Positions 7,142-13,377 of a DNA stretch of 13,377 bases are shown here, one piece after another (the stretch's first letter is position 1; every line of letters begins with the position of its first letter). A model generated the notes under the pieces. It did not search any database. It was not told where the DNA came from and was given only the letters and a program-made list of their open reading frames with translations. The stretch is from Gammaproteobacteria bacterium UBA3498 (GTDB lineage: Bacteria; Pseudomonadota; Gammaproteobacteria; Pseudomonadales; Pseudohongiellaceae): assembly GCA_002377605.1 (NCBI GenBank), contig DFQD01000083.1, forward strand, positions 15,503 through 28,879, in the 5' to 3' direction. The position numbers were made by a program, and so were the translations under genes.

Positions 7142-8866
7142 ATGCTACGTAAATCCGACTTCATCTTAATTACAATGCTCTGCAGCATGGTGACACAGGT
7201 TTTTGCACTGGAACTGGGTACCGGTAGCGTAGAATCTGAATCTAATCAATCACTTAAGGCGCGTATAGAAATCCTGCAACTGGGTGATACAAGGTGGCAG
7301 GATGTAACAGTTCAGATGGCATCTGAGGAAGATTTTGAGCGTTTTAATATCGAACGTGTTCCTTTCCTAACAAATATCCGCTTGTCAGTCGAATCAACAA
7401 CTCAAGGTAATTACGTAACGCTGACATCCGATCAGATTGTTAGTGAATCCGATTTAAGCTTCGTTCTGGAAACCCGTTGGCCAAACGGTCGATTGCTAAG
7501 TATCCACGCGTTGTTATTAGATTTACCAGTATTCCAGGACGATCAAATGGAAGAGGTTCGTGCTCCTATAAGTGCGATATTAGAGCCCTCAGAGGATGCA
7601 CAGTCCACAGTTACGCAACCTTTTACTAATCCTGATCTAGCTATACTTTCTAGCATAGCCTCAAGAGTGAGACCTGATACCTCTGTTTCTATTGAACAAA
7701 CTATGCAGGCGATACAAGAGTTAAATCCGAATATTTTTGTTGACGATAATCCTAATCAGATTCGGAGCGGTAAGGTGTTGCGCGTTCCCACACTTGGCCA
7801 AATTCAGGCTATTGATGCCCGTGAAACGATAAATGATGTCAATCTTCAGAATCAGCAGGTTGTAGATCAACAGCCACTAGCCTCATCGGCTCAAGAGGAA
7901 CCGGAGGAAACTGATCAGCCACAAGGCCGATTGAGCGTTGTTACGGAAGAGGCTGGCGCAGCCGATGCGCAGAGTGCGGCCGGCGGTATTGATGAAGGCG
8001 AAAGTACAGGTTTAGATCAACGCATCGCATTTTTGGAAAATCAGCTGGCTTTACGCCAGGAAGATGCGGATAGGGCACGGATTGAGCGTGAAGAGCTTGA
8101 TTTACGGTTAGCCAATCTTGAATCGCAAATTGATGGCGCGCAGGAAATCATCCGCCTACAGGATCTACAATTAGCTCAATTACAGGATCAGTTAGCTGCT
8201 GCGGCTGCAGCACAAGCCGCTGTCGAAGCTCAAGCTGCGGCAGCAATAGCTTCCATTCAAGTTGAAGTTGAAGTTGCCACGGATCAGCAACCATCGTCTG
8301 ATAATGGTTTACTGAATAACGTCATGAGCATACTCACCGGTAACACCACTGTGATGATTTTCGGTGCTGCCTTAGTCATCTTGTTTCTGGTTTTGTTGTT
8401 GCTACGCCGCAATAAAGTGACCGGTAGTGACAGCAAAAATCTTGATGAGTTAGCAGAAAAAGAATTTCCAAGCGATGTAGAAACTCTTGATGAAGACACC
8501 GCTGTTTTCGATGATCGAGGCCACGACACTGAATTAGGCGAATTTATTGATGACGGCGGAAACGCTGCGGAATCTGAAGATGGAATAAATGAAGACGCAG
8601 AATCTGAAGATGATTTAGATGACCTTGGTTTTCTATCCGATAATGATGAGGTAGAGATTGAATCAGTCGATGAAATTGAAGAAGTGGGCCTTCTGTCTAG
8701 CAATGATGAGACTGCAACTAAATTGGAATTAGCCTATGCCTACCAGAAGATGGGTGACATGGAAGGCTCTAAAGAAATCCTTCAAGAAGTAATTAAAGAA
8801 GGTACTGATGAGCAAGTTAAAGAAGCCACACAACTAATGGCTTCACTTGACAAATCATCCGAATAA
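7142..8866 (+). CDS. fimV: FimV-family polar/peptidoglycan-binding inner-membrane protein
   Basis: FimV proteins anchor at the inner membrane and cell pole and support type IV pilus assembly, twitching or polar organisation. From the ATG at 7142 the product is 574 residues, much shorter than Pseudomonas aeruginosa FimV (about 920). In order it has: a signal peptide (1-22, cleavage after VFA); the FimV N-terminal domain (about 23-132, with NQSLKARIEIL and ERVPFLTNIRL); a LysM-like segment (about 166-226, with IQELNPNIF and IRSGKVLRVP); a coiled coil (about 297-372) ending in an Ala-rich run; a transmembrane helix (about 404-421) followed by LRRNK; a strongly acidic cytoplasmic region (about 440-520); and a C-terminal TPR-like FimV cap (522-572, DETATKLELAYAYQKMGDMEGSKEILQEV). 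An in-frame TTG at 7103 would add 13 residues; the AGGGA before 7142 favours the ATG, although its spacing is short. The 145-base gap after asd shows no terminator or convincing promoter. Confidence 0.9.
   Translation: MLRKSDFILITMLCSMVTQVFALELGTGSVESESNQSLKARIEILQLGDTRWQDVTVQMASEEDFERFNIERVPFLTNIRLSVESTTQGNYVTLTSDQIVSESDLSFVLETRWPNGRLLSIHALLLDLPVFQDDQMEEVRAPISAILEPSEDAQSTVTQPFTNPDLAILSSIASRVRPDTSVSIEQTMQAIQELNPNIFVDDNPNQIRSGKVLRVPTLGQIQAIDARETINDVNLQNQQVVDQQPLASSAQEEPEETDQPQGRLSVVTEEAGAADAQSAAGGIDEGESTGLDQRIAFLENQLALRQEDADRARIEREELDLRLANLESQIDGAQEIIRLQDLQLAQLQDQLAAAAAAQAAVEAQAAAAIASIQVEVEVATDQQPSSDNGLLNNVMSILTGNTTVMIFGAALVILFLVLLLLRRNKVTGSDSKNLDELAEKEFPSDVETLDEDTAVFDDRGHDTELGEFIDDGGNAAESEDGINEDAESEDDLDDLGFLSDNDEVEIESVDEIEEVGLLSSNDETATKLELAYAYQKMGDMEGSKEILQEVIKEGTDEQVKEATQLMASLDKSSE
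8567..8612 (+). repeat. short direct repeat inside the acidic region of fimV
   Basis: The 16-base unit GC(G/A)GAATCTGAAGATG occurs at 8567-8582 and 8597-8612, a 30-base period with one mismatch, and encodes the twice-used peptide AESED. A second, protein-level repeat follows: LGFLSDNDE (residues 495-503) and VGLLSSNDE (515-523), exactly 20 residues apart. The repeats keep the reading frame and look like internal expansion of the acidic linker, not a mobile element. Confidence 0.5.
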
Positions 8867-8867
8867 T

Positions 8868-8888
8868 TGGCATTCCGGCCGAATGCCA
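8868..8888 (+). promoter_or_regulatory. hairpin spanning the fimV-truA junction and the truA ATG
   Basis: TGGCATTC (8868-8875) and GAATGCCA (8881-8888) are perfect 8-base complements separated by the 5-base loop CGGCC. The stem begins one base after the fimV TAA (8864-8866), and its 3' arm contains the likely truA start codon ATG (8883-8885). No T run follows, so it is not an intrinsic terminator. A ribosome finishing fimV would open the 5' arm, so the layout suggests translational coupling of truA to fimV. That role is an inference; the base pairing is seen directly. Confidence 0.5.
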
Positions 8889-9710
8889 CCAACAGACTCC
8901 CATTCTATTGAAAAATTGCAGCGTATAGCCCTCGCTATAGAATACGACGGTACTTCCTATTCTGGTTGGCAGCGACAAGCTTCACCAGAACTTCCAACTA
9001 TTCAGAGAGCCCTAGAGCGAGCACTAAGTCAGGTCGCAGGCACAGAGATCGCAACTACATGTGCCGGTCGAACCGATGCTGGCGTACATGCAACTTGCCA
9101 AATTGTTCATTTTGACTCACCAGTTGATCGCGGTAGTAAAGCATGGATCATGGGAGTAAACAGTTTGCTACCGGAGACTATTAGAGTGCAGTGGTCGCAA
9201 ACTGTTGATGCTGAATTTCACGCTCGTTTTTCAGCAACAGCACGGCAGTATTTTTACATTATTTACTGTAGTAAGGTTAGTTCGGCAGTCTTACACAATA
9301 AAGTGACTCACAGTCGAGATGAGTTAAATTGTGAAATAATGAACGAAGCTGCGCAGAATCTATTGGGAGAGCAGGACTTTTCAAGCTTCCAAGCGGCAGG
9401 TTGTCAGTCTAAGAGTCCCAGCCGATTCGTTGAGCACGCTCGAGTATTTATACAAGGGCCGTTTCTAATCTTGGACATCAAAGCTAACGCGTTTCTGCAG
9501 CACATGGTGAGAAACATAGCTGGTACTTTGCTGGAAATAGGCCGTGGTGAACAGGGTTGTGATTGGATTAGGGACCTATTGGCAGCGAAAGATAGAAGTT
9601 TGGCAGGCATTACAGCCTCACCAAATGGCCTGTACTTGGTGGGAATCGATTATCCAGAAAAATTCACGCTTCCAGCAACACAAATGGAACCCTTATTTCT
9701 GTGTGCGTAA
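8883..9710 (+). CDS. truA: tRNA pseudouridine(38-40) synthase
   Basis: TruA isomerises uridines 38-40 in the anticodon arm of many tRNAs. From the ATG at 8883 the product is 275 residues, close to E. coli TruA (270). The N-terminal strand has IALAIEYDGTSYSGWQRQ (16-33). The catalytic aspartate is Asp65 in CAGRTDAGVHATCQIVHFD. Later blocks are the FHARFSATARQYFYII segment, the FSSFQAAGCQSKSP loop, and QHMVRNIAGTLLEIGRG near the C-terminus. The exact start is uncertain. The ATG at 8883 has no Shine-Dalgarno sequence and lies in a hairpin arm. An in-frame TTG at 8847 would overlap the fimV end by 20 bases and add 12 residues of unconserved sequence, and a TTG at 8916 would still keep the catalytic domain. 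fimV directly followed by truA is conserved in related bacteria. Confidence 0.95.
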   Translation: MPPTDSHSIEKLQRIALAIEYDGTSYSGWQRQASPELPTIQRALERALSQVAGTEIATTCAGRTDAGVHATCQIVHFDSPVDRGSKAWIMGVNSLLPETIRVQWSQTVDAEFHARFSATARQYFYIIYCSKVSSAVLHNKVTHSRDELNCEIMNEAAQNLLGEQDFSSFQAAGCQSKSPSRFVEHARVFIQGPFLILDIKANAFLQHMVRNIAGTLLEIGRGEQGCDWIRDLLAAKDRSLAGITASPNGLYLVGIDYPEKFTLPATQMEPLFLCA

Positions 9711-9801
9711 TTCATGGTGCAAGCATAGGTTGTTGCTGCCAAATTTGATAAGATATTCGCTGTTTCTACTTATTCTGCAAGCACGACGAAGCTGACCTGC
9801 C
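9711..9801 (+). promoter_or_regulatory. truA-trpF intergenic region, possible promoter of the trpFBA-accD run
   Basis: This 91-base gap is the only sizeable break before the tightly packed trpF-trpB-trpA-accD genes, so it is the natural place for their promoter. TTGATA at 9745-9750 matches a -35 hexamer at 5 of 6 positions, but the best -10 partners around 9768-9776 are poor (for example TATTCT at 9771-9776 with a 20-base spacer). I see no short leader ORF with tandem Trp codons and no terminator hairpin, so Trp attenuation of the E. coli type is not supported. Confidence 0.22.
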
Positions 9802-10431
9802 TTGTCTAAACTCTGGATTAAAATTTGCGGCATCACTCGAAATAGCGATGCCATAGCTGCCGTTGCTTCTGGCGCAGATGCAATAGGGCTTGTATTTTAT
9901 GCCGCCAGCCCCCGGGCTGTTAGCAAAGATAGAGTCGAGGAAATCACGGATGGCATTGTAGGAAAAGCTCAAGTAGTAGCATTATTTGTAGATGCTCAGG
10001 AAGAAGAAGTGAATAAGGTGCTCGAGACTAATCGAATCGATTTGCTGCAGTTTCATGGTTCTGAATCTGCACAATACTGTGAGTCATTTGGATTGCCATA
10101 TATGAAAGCTTTTCGAGTAAATGCAGATAATTACCGGGAGCAAAATTTTGCCAGTTATGATTCGGCGCAAATGATTTTGTTAGATAGTTATAGTGAACTG
10201 AATCCAGGCGGCACAGGTAAAGTATTCGACTGGAGAATTGGCAGAAAAATTAAAGTGATGACTGAAATGAATATTGTCGTAGCTGGTGGTTTGAGTCCAG
10301 ATAACGTAAAAGCAGCGATAGAACAGATACATCCCTTTGGGATTGATGTTAGCAGCGGTGTAGAACAAGACTACGGCATAAAAGATTTAACCAAAGTTAG
10401 TGCCTTTATTGAAGGAGCTAGAAGTGTCTGA
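9802..10431 (+). CDS. trpF: phosphoribosylanthranilate isomerase
   Basis: TrpF carries out the Amadori rearrangement of phosphoribosylanthranilate in tryptophan synthesis. The 209-residue TIM barrel has KICGITRNSDA at 7-17, with catalytic Cys9, and GLVFYAASPRAV (29-40). It continues with the LLQFHGSES strand (81-89), catalytic Asp128 in ILLDSY, GGTGKVFDW (136-144), VAGGLSPDNV (160-169) and the phosphate-binding GIDVSSGVE (180-188). The start is TTG: an in-frame TGA at 9793-9795 excludes anything further upstream, and the conserved strand begins only four codons in. There is no strong Shine-Dalgarno sequence, so initiation may be weak. It is a stand-alone trpF, unlike the trpC-trpF fusion of E. 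coli, and it overlaps trpB by 8 bases. Confidence 0.96.
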   Translation: MSKLWIKICGITRNSDAIAAVASGADAIGLVFYAASPRAVSKDRVEEITDGIVGKAQVVALFVDAQEEEVNKVLETNRIDLLQFHGSESAQYCESFGLPYMKAFRVNADNYREQNFASYDSAQMILLDSYSELNPGGTGKVFDWRIGRKIKVMTEMNIVVAGGLSPDNVKAAIEQIHPFGIDVSSGVEQDYGIKDLTKVSAFIEGARSV

Positions 10432-11638
10432 AGTTAAAGCAATGGCATTTGAAGGCCCTGATGACTCAGGTCATTTCGGACCTTATGGTGGAATATTTGT
10501 AGGTGAAACTCTAATTGCAGCAGTGGCGGAATTAGAGAAGGTCTACAAAGAATTATCAGGCAATAAAGAATTCTGGTGTGAGTTTGATAAAGAACTGAAG
10601 CATTACGTTGGCAGACCATCACCTCTTTACTTTGCGGAAAGGCTCACCAATTACTGCGGTGGTGCACAGATTTATCTAAAGCGCGAAGATCTTAATCATA
10701 CCGGCGCACACAAAGTGAACAATACAATCGGTCAGGCTTTACTGGCCAAGCACATGGATAAAACTAGAATTATTGCGGAAACTGGTGCCGGTCAACACGG
10801 CGTTGCCAGTGCGACGGTAGCTGCACGGTTAGGGCTTGAATGTCATGTATACATGGGAGCGGAGGATATTGTTAGGCAGGCGCCAAATGTATATCGCATG
10901 AAATTACTTGGTGCCAATGTTGTATCTGTTGATTCTGGTTCGCGTACATTAAAAGATGCGATGAACGAAGCCTTACGTGATTGGGCCACGAATGTGGACG
11001 ACACTTATTACATAATCGGAACTGTAGCGGGGCCTCATCCTTATCCACAACTGGTGCGTGATTTCCAGTGCGTCATTGGAAGAGAAGCCCGAGAGCAGTC
11101 GTTTGAACAGATAGGGCGTTTGCCAGAAGCATTAGTTGCTTGTGTTGGCGGTGGATCAAATGCCATCGGATTGTTTCATCCATTTCTCAAAGACAAGAAT
11201 GTTTCTATGTATGGCGTAGAAGCTGGAGGGCATGGCCTCGATACTACTGAGCATGCAGCACCGTTAAATGCTGGTATACCTGGAGTACTGCATGGTAATC
11301 GGACTTACCTAATGACCGATGATTCAGGTCAGATAATGGAAACACATTCCATTTCGGCTGGCTTAGATTATCCTGGTGTGGGTCCCGAACATGCCTGGCT
11401 AAAAGACATTGATCGAGTCAAATATGTTGCGGCTACCGATTCGGAAGCGTTAGCTGCATTTCATAAACTCACCCATTTGGAAGGAATTATTCCTGCATTA
11501 GAGAGTAGCCATGCTGTTGCTTATGGAATGCAATTAGCGGCAGATATGGATTGCTCTCAATGCATAATTATCAACCTTTCCGGACGTGGTGACAAAGACA
11601 TTGAAACCGTAGCAAAGTTAGAAGAGATAGATCTATAG
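10424..11638 (+). CDS. trpB: tryptophan synthase beta chain
   Basis: TrpB joins indole and L-serine to give tryptophan with pyridoxal phosphate, in an alpha2-beta2 complex with TrpA. I choose the GTG at 10424 because AAGGAG (10412-10417) lies 6 bases before it, the best ribosome binding site in the window. This gives 404 residues and an 8-base overlap with trpF. An in-frame GTG at 10400 and an ATG at 10442 are less likely. The PLP-binding lysine is Lys97 in HTGAHKVNN, the catalytic glutamate is Glu119 in ETGAGQHG, and the phosphate loop GGGSNA lies at 242-247. These sit at a constant offset of ten from the Salmonella Lys87/Glu109 numbering. Other blocks are GPYGGIFVGETL near the start and NLSGRGDKD at the end. 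trpA follows after 7 bases. Confidence 0.97.
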   Translation: MSEVKAMAFEGPDDSGHFGPYGGIFVGETLIAAVAELEKVYKELSGNKEFWCEFDKELKHYVGRPSPLYFAERLTNYCGGAQIYLKREDLNHTGAHKVNNTIGQALLAKHMDKTRIIAETGAGQHGVASATVAARLGLECHVYMGAEDIVRQAPNVYRMKLLGANVVSVDSGSRTLKDAMNEALRDWATNVDDTYYIIGTVAGPHPYPQLVRDFQCVIGREAREQSFEQIGRLPEALVACVGGGSNAIGLFHPFLKDKNVSMYGVEAGGHGLDTTEHAAPLNAGIPGVLHGNRTYLMTDDSGQIMETHSISAGLDYPGVGPEHAWLKDIDRVKYVAATDSEALAAFHKLTHLEGIIPALESSHAVAYGMQLAADMDCSQCIIINLSGRGDKDIETVAKLEEIDL

Positions 11639-11645
11639 TCACGTT

Positions 11646-12464
11646 ATGAGTCGTATCGCTGCTATTACTAAAAAAGCCCGTCAAGAAGGTAATAAGCTGC
11701 TTATTCCTTATCTTGTAGCGGGAGATCCTGGCCTACCGGAAACTGTCAGGCTAATGCGTGCGTTAGTTGCAAATGGTGCCGATATCATCGAGCTTGGTAT
11801 TCCTTTCAGTGATCCAGCTTCCGACGGCCCGGTTATTCAGCGGGGTGTCGAACGATCGCTGGCCAGAGGTACAACTCTAATCGACGGCCTTGAGGTAGTA
11901 AGAGAATTTCGTCAAACTGATCAGACCACGCCAATAGTCCTAATGGGCTATCTTAACCCGATTGAAATTATGGGCTATGAGGTTTTCATACAAAAAGCAA
12001 TTGAAGTAGGTGTGGATGGTGTCCTTGTAGTGGATATGCCTCCATCAGAATCTGCAGTACTTCATGGGCAGCTACAGACAGCCGGAATCGACACAATCTA
12101 CTTGGTGTCCCCCACTACTAATGCATGCCGTGCAGTCTCTATCGCCGGCCATTCAAGCGGTTATCTATATTACGTCTCTCTTAAAGGAGTAACCGGAGCA
12201 GCGCTCACGGATTACGAGTCAGTGCGCAAAAATATTGAGGAATTGCGAAAATTAACCGACTTACCGATTGTTATAGGTTTTGGGATAAAAGATGGTGAGA
12301 GTGCACGAGCCATGGCCGAACTCTCAGATGGAGTGGTGATTGGTAGTGCGCTAGTGGCGGAAGTTGCCGAATTAGCTGATAGTGAGGGTATTTCGGATGA
12401 GCAGATCAGCTCAAGTATTGCGGTCATCAAAAATGCTAGAAATGCTATTAATACGATAGGATAA
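11646..12464 (+). CDS. trpA: tryptophan synthase alpha chain
   Basis: TrpA cleaves indole-3-glycerol phosphate to indole and glyceraldehyde-3-phosphate, passing indole through a tunnel to TrpB. The 272-residue TIM barrel has LLIPYLVAGDPG (18-29). The catalytic Glu49 lies in IIELGIPFSDP and Asp60 in SDPASDGPVIQ, at the same numbers as in E. coli and Salmonella. It also carries VLVVDMPPSE, LVSPTTNACR, YYVSLKGVTGA and the phosphate-binding VIGFGIKDGES and GVVIGSALV. The ATG lies 7 bases after the trpB stop, with no strong ribosome binding site in the gap, so translation is probably coupled to trpB. accD follows after 24 bases. Confidence 0.97.
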   Translation: MSRIAAITKKARQEGNKLLIPYLVAGDPGLPETVRLMRALVANGADIIELGIPFSDPASDGPVIQRGVERSLARGTTLIDGLEVVREFRQTDQTTPIVLMGYLNPIEIMGYEVFIQKAIEVGVDGVLVVDMPPSESAVLHGQLQTAGIDTIYLVSPTTNACRAVSIAGHSSGYLYYVSLKGVTGAALTDYESVRKNIEELRKLTDLPIVIGFGIKDGESARAMAELSDGVVIGSALVAEVAELADSEGISDEQISSSIAVIKNARNAINTIG

Positions 12465-12478
12465 ATTGCTTAACCAAA

Positions 12479-12492
12479 AGGAATATATGTGA
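12479..12492 (+). promoter_or_regulatory. accD ribosome binding site with overlapping ATGTGA start-stop
   Basis: AGGA at 12479-12482 is placed 6 bases before the accD GTG (12489-12491). The GTG overlaps a second, out-of-frame start: ATG at 12487-12489 followed at once by TGA at 12490-12492, a one-codon reading frame. The GTG is preferred as the true start because it encodes MSWID, matching the E. coli AccD start MSWIE. Whether the start-stop affects initiation cannot be told from sequence. Confidence 0.5.
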
Positions 12493-13361
12493 GTTGGATT
12501 GATAAAATCTTGCCTTCGATTGCGAAGGGTGGGCGAGATAATAAAAAGCGAGCTGCTATTCCTGAAGGCGTTTGGAAGAAGTGCCCCCGCTGTGAGGCCA
12601 TGCTTTATAAAAAGTCTTTGGATGAAAATGCTGATGTTTGTCCTAAGTGCGAGCACCATTTACGTATAACTGCGAGGCGTCGCATAGAGCTTTTTCTAGA
12701 TCCAGGCGAACAACTGGAATTGAATGCCGAGCTTGAACCGGTAGATATGCTTAAGTTCAAAGATCTCAAGCGCTACAAAGACAGGCTCTCAACTGCGCAA
12801 AAGGGAACCGGAGAAAAAGATGCTTTGGTGGTGATGAAAGGACAAGTAAGGGGAATTAGTGTTGTTGCAGCCGCATTCGAATTTGGCTTTATAGGTGGCT
12901 CGATGGGGGCAGTTGTTGGTGAAAAATTCACTCAGGCAGTTAACACCTGTATTGTTGAAAGTTTACCGCTTATTTGTTTCTCAACAAGTGGTGGAGCCCG
13001 CATGCAGGAAGCTTTAGTTTCCCTCATGCAAATGGCAAAAACTTCAGCAGCATTGGAAAAGCTGAAGCAGCAGACGCTACCTTATATTTCTGTTCTGGTA
13101 GACCCGGTTTATGGTGGAGTCTCTGCCAGTCTGGCAATGTTAGGCGATGTAAACATTGCCGAGCCAAATGCATTGGTAGGATTTACTGGCCCTGACGTAA
13201 TTCGACAAACCGTCCGGGTAAAATTACCGGAGGGTTTTCAGCGCAGTGAATTCTTATTAGAGCATGGTGCAATCGATATGATTGTTCATCGCAGAGACCT
13301 AAGAGACAAGATTGCCTCCATTCTTAGCAAACTCCTTTACTATAAAGCCACAGGATCTTAA
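12489..13361 (+). CDS. accD: acetyl-CoA carboxylase carboxyltransferase, beta subunit
   Basis: AccD pairs with AccA to move the carboxyl group from carboxybiotin to acetyl-CoA, giving malonyl-CoA for fatty-acid synthesis. The 290-residue product has the N-terminal four-cysteine zinc ribbon (Cys32, Cys35, Cys51, Cys54). The crotonase-like carboxyltransferase fold includes FGFIGGSMGAVVGEK (132-146), the oxyanion segment SGGARMQEA (167-175) and VDPVYGGVSASLAMLGD (204-220). Residues 250-266 (FQRSEFLLEHGAIDMIV) also match the family. One oddity is that the usual GPRVIEQTV reads GPDVIRQTV here (Asp236, Arg239). The GTG start has a good ribosome binding site and gives the expected MSWI N-terminus. 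In E. coli the AccA/AccD complex is reported to bind its own mRNA through the zinc domain, so similar autoregulation is possible. accD sits between trpA and a probable folC, its usual neighbour in Pseudomonas. Confidence 0.97.
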   Translation: MSWIDKILPSIAKGGRDNKKRAAIPEGVWKKCPRCEAMLYKKSLDENADVCPKCEHHLRITARRRIELFLDPGEQLELNAELEPVDMLKFKDLKRYKDRLSTAQKGTGEKDALVVMKGQVRGISVVAAAFEFGFIGGSMGAVVGEKFTQAVNTCIVESLPLICFSTSGGARMQEALVSLMQMAKTSAALEKLKQQTLPYISVLVDPVYGGVSASLAMLGDVNIAEPNALVGFTGPDVIRQTVRVKLPEGFQRSEFLLEHGAIDMIVHRRDLRDKIASILSKLLYYKATGS

Positions 13362-13377
13362 TGCACTATAGTCTTGC
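13361..13377 (+). CDS. folC: start of probable folylpolyglutamate/dihydrofolate synthase, cut by window edge
   Basis: An ATG at 13361-13363 overlaps the accD stop by one base (TAATG), with AGGA at 13352-13355 five bases upstream, a classic translational-coupling arrangement. The five complete codons plus one implied residue read MHYSLA, compatible with FolC N-termini that contain an SLxEWL segment. accD-folC is a conserved gene pair in Pseudomonas and relatives. The identification rests on context and a few residues only. Confidence 0.45.

Noticed and set aside
8284..8703. 139-codon minus-strand frame rich in serine
   Set aside because: It is the reverse complement of the acidic fimV region (Asp/Glu codons read backwards give Ser-rich text); no start signal or family match.
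9544..9795. 83-codon plus-strand frame overlapping the end of truA
   Set aside because: Out of frame with the conserved TruA C-terminus and most of its length is shadow; the part beyond truA has no recognisable feature.
1..13377. Defence system, mobile element, CRISPR or novel gene cluster
   Set aside because: Every sizeable frame is explained by a known housekeeping family, gaps are 145 bases or less, and composition is even, so nothing suggests an inserted or undescribed system.

Overview
This window is a stretch of ordinary chromosomal core-metabolism genes, most likely from a gammaproteobacterium related to the marine Cellvibrionales/Pseudomonadales/Oceanospirillales side of the class. 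The case rests on three things. First, a DUF4892 protein and a FimV protein, both typical of that group, are present. Second, the order asd-fimV-truA-trpF-trpB-trpA-accD-(folC) is characteristic of those bacteria. Third, every enzyme resembles its Escherichia coli or Pseudomonas counterpart along its full length. Base composition is slightly AT-rich and even throughout. I see no insertion sequence, integrase, tRNA, CRISPR array, prophage gene or toxin-antitoxin pair.

Layout. Positions 92-1033 hold a secreted DUF4892/OmpA-like protein. It runs head-on into folE (minus strand, 1038-1592, GTP cyclohydrolase I). folE is divergent from prmB (1680-2558, ribosomal protein L3 glutamine methyltransferase). 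aroC (chorismate synthase), leuC and leuD (isopropylmalate isomerase) and asd (aspartate-semialdehyde dehydrogenase) follow on the plus strand. Next comes fimV (polar/peptidoglycan-binding inner-membrane hub), then truA (tRNA pseudouridine synthase). A tight biosynthetic run trpF-trpB-trpA-accD closes the window, with the first codons of a probable folC at the right edge. No gap without a gene is longer than 145 bases.

How the genes work together. aroC makes chorismate, the precursor of tryptophan, and trpF, trpB and trpA carry out the last steps from phosphoribosylanthranilate to tryptophan. leuC and leuD carry out the isomerisation step of leucine synthesis, and asd is the branch point for Lys/Met/Thr and diaminopimelate. 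accD provides the beta subunit of acetyl-CoA carboxyltransferase for fatty-acid synthesis. folE starts tetrahydrofolate synthesis and folC ends it. The early genes for tryptophan (trpE, G, D, C) and leucine (leuA, leuB) are not here. The usual leuB slot between leuD and asd is empty.

I do not find a previously undescribed biological system. The points worth a second look are small: a hairpin whose 3' arm contains the likely truA start codon, an 18-bp near-perfect palindrome in front of leuC, the missing leuB, an ATGTGA start-stop overlapping the accD start, a two-residue charge swap in a usually conserved AccD motif, and a probable loss of the peptidoglycan-binding aspartate in the OmpA-like domain.
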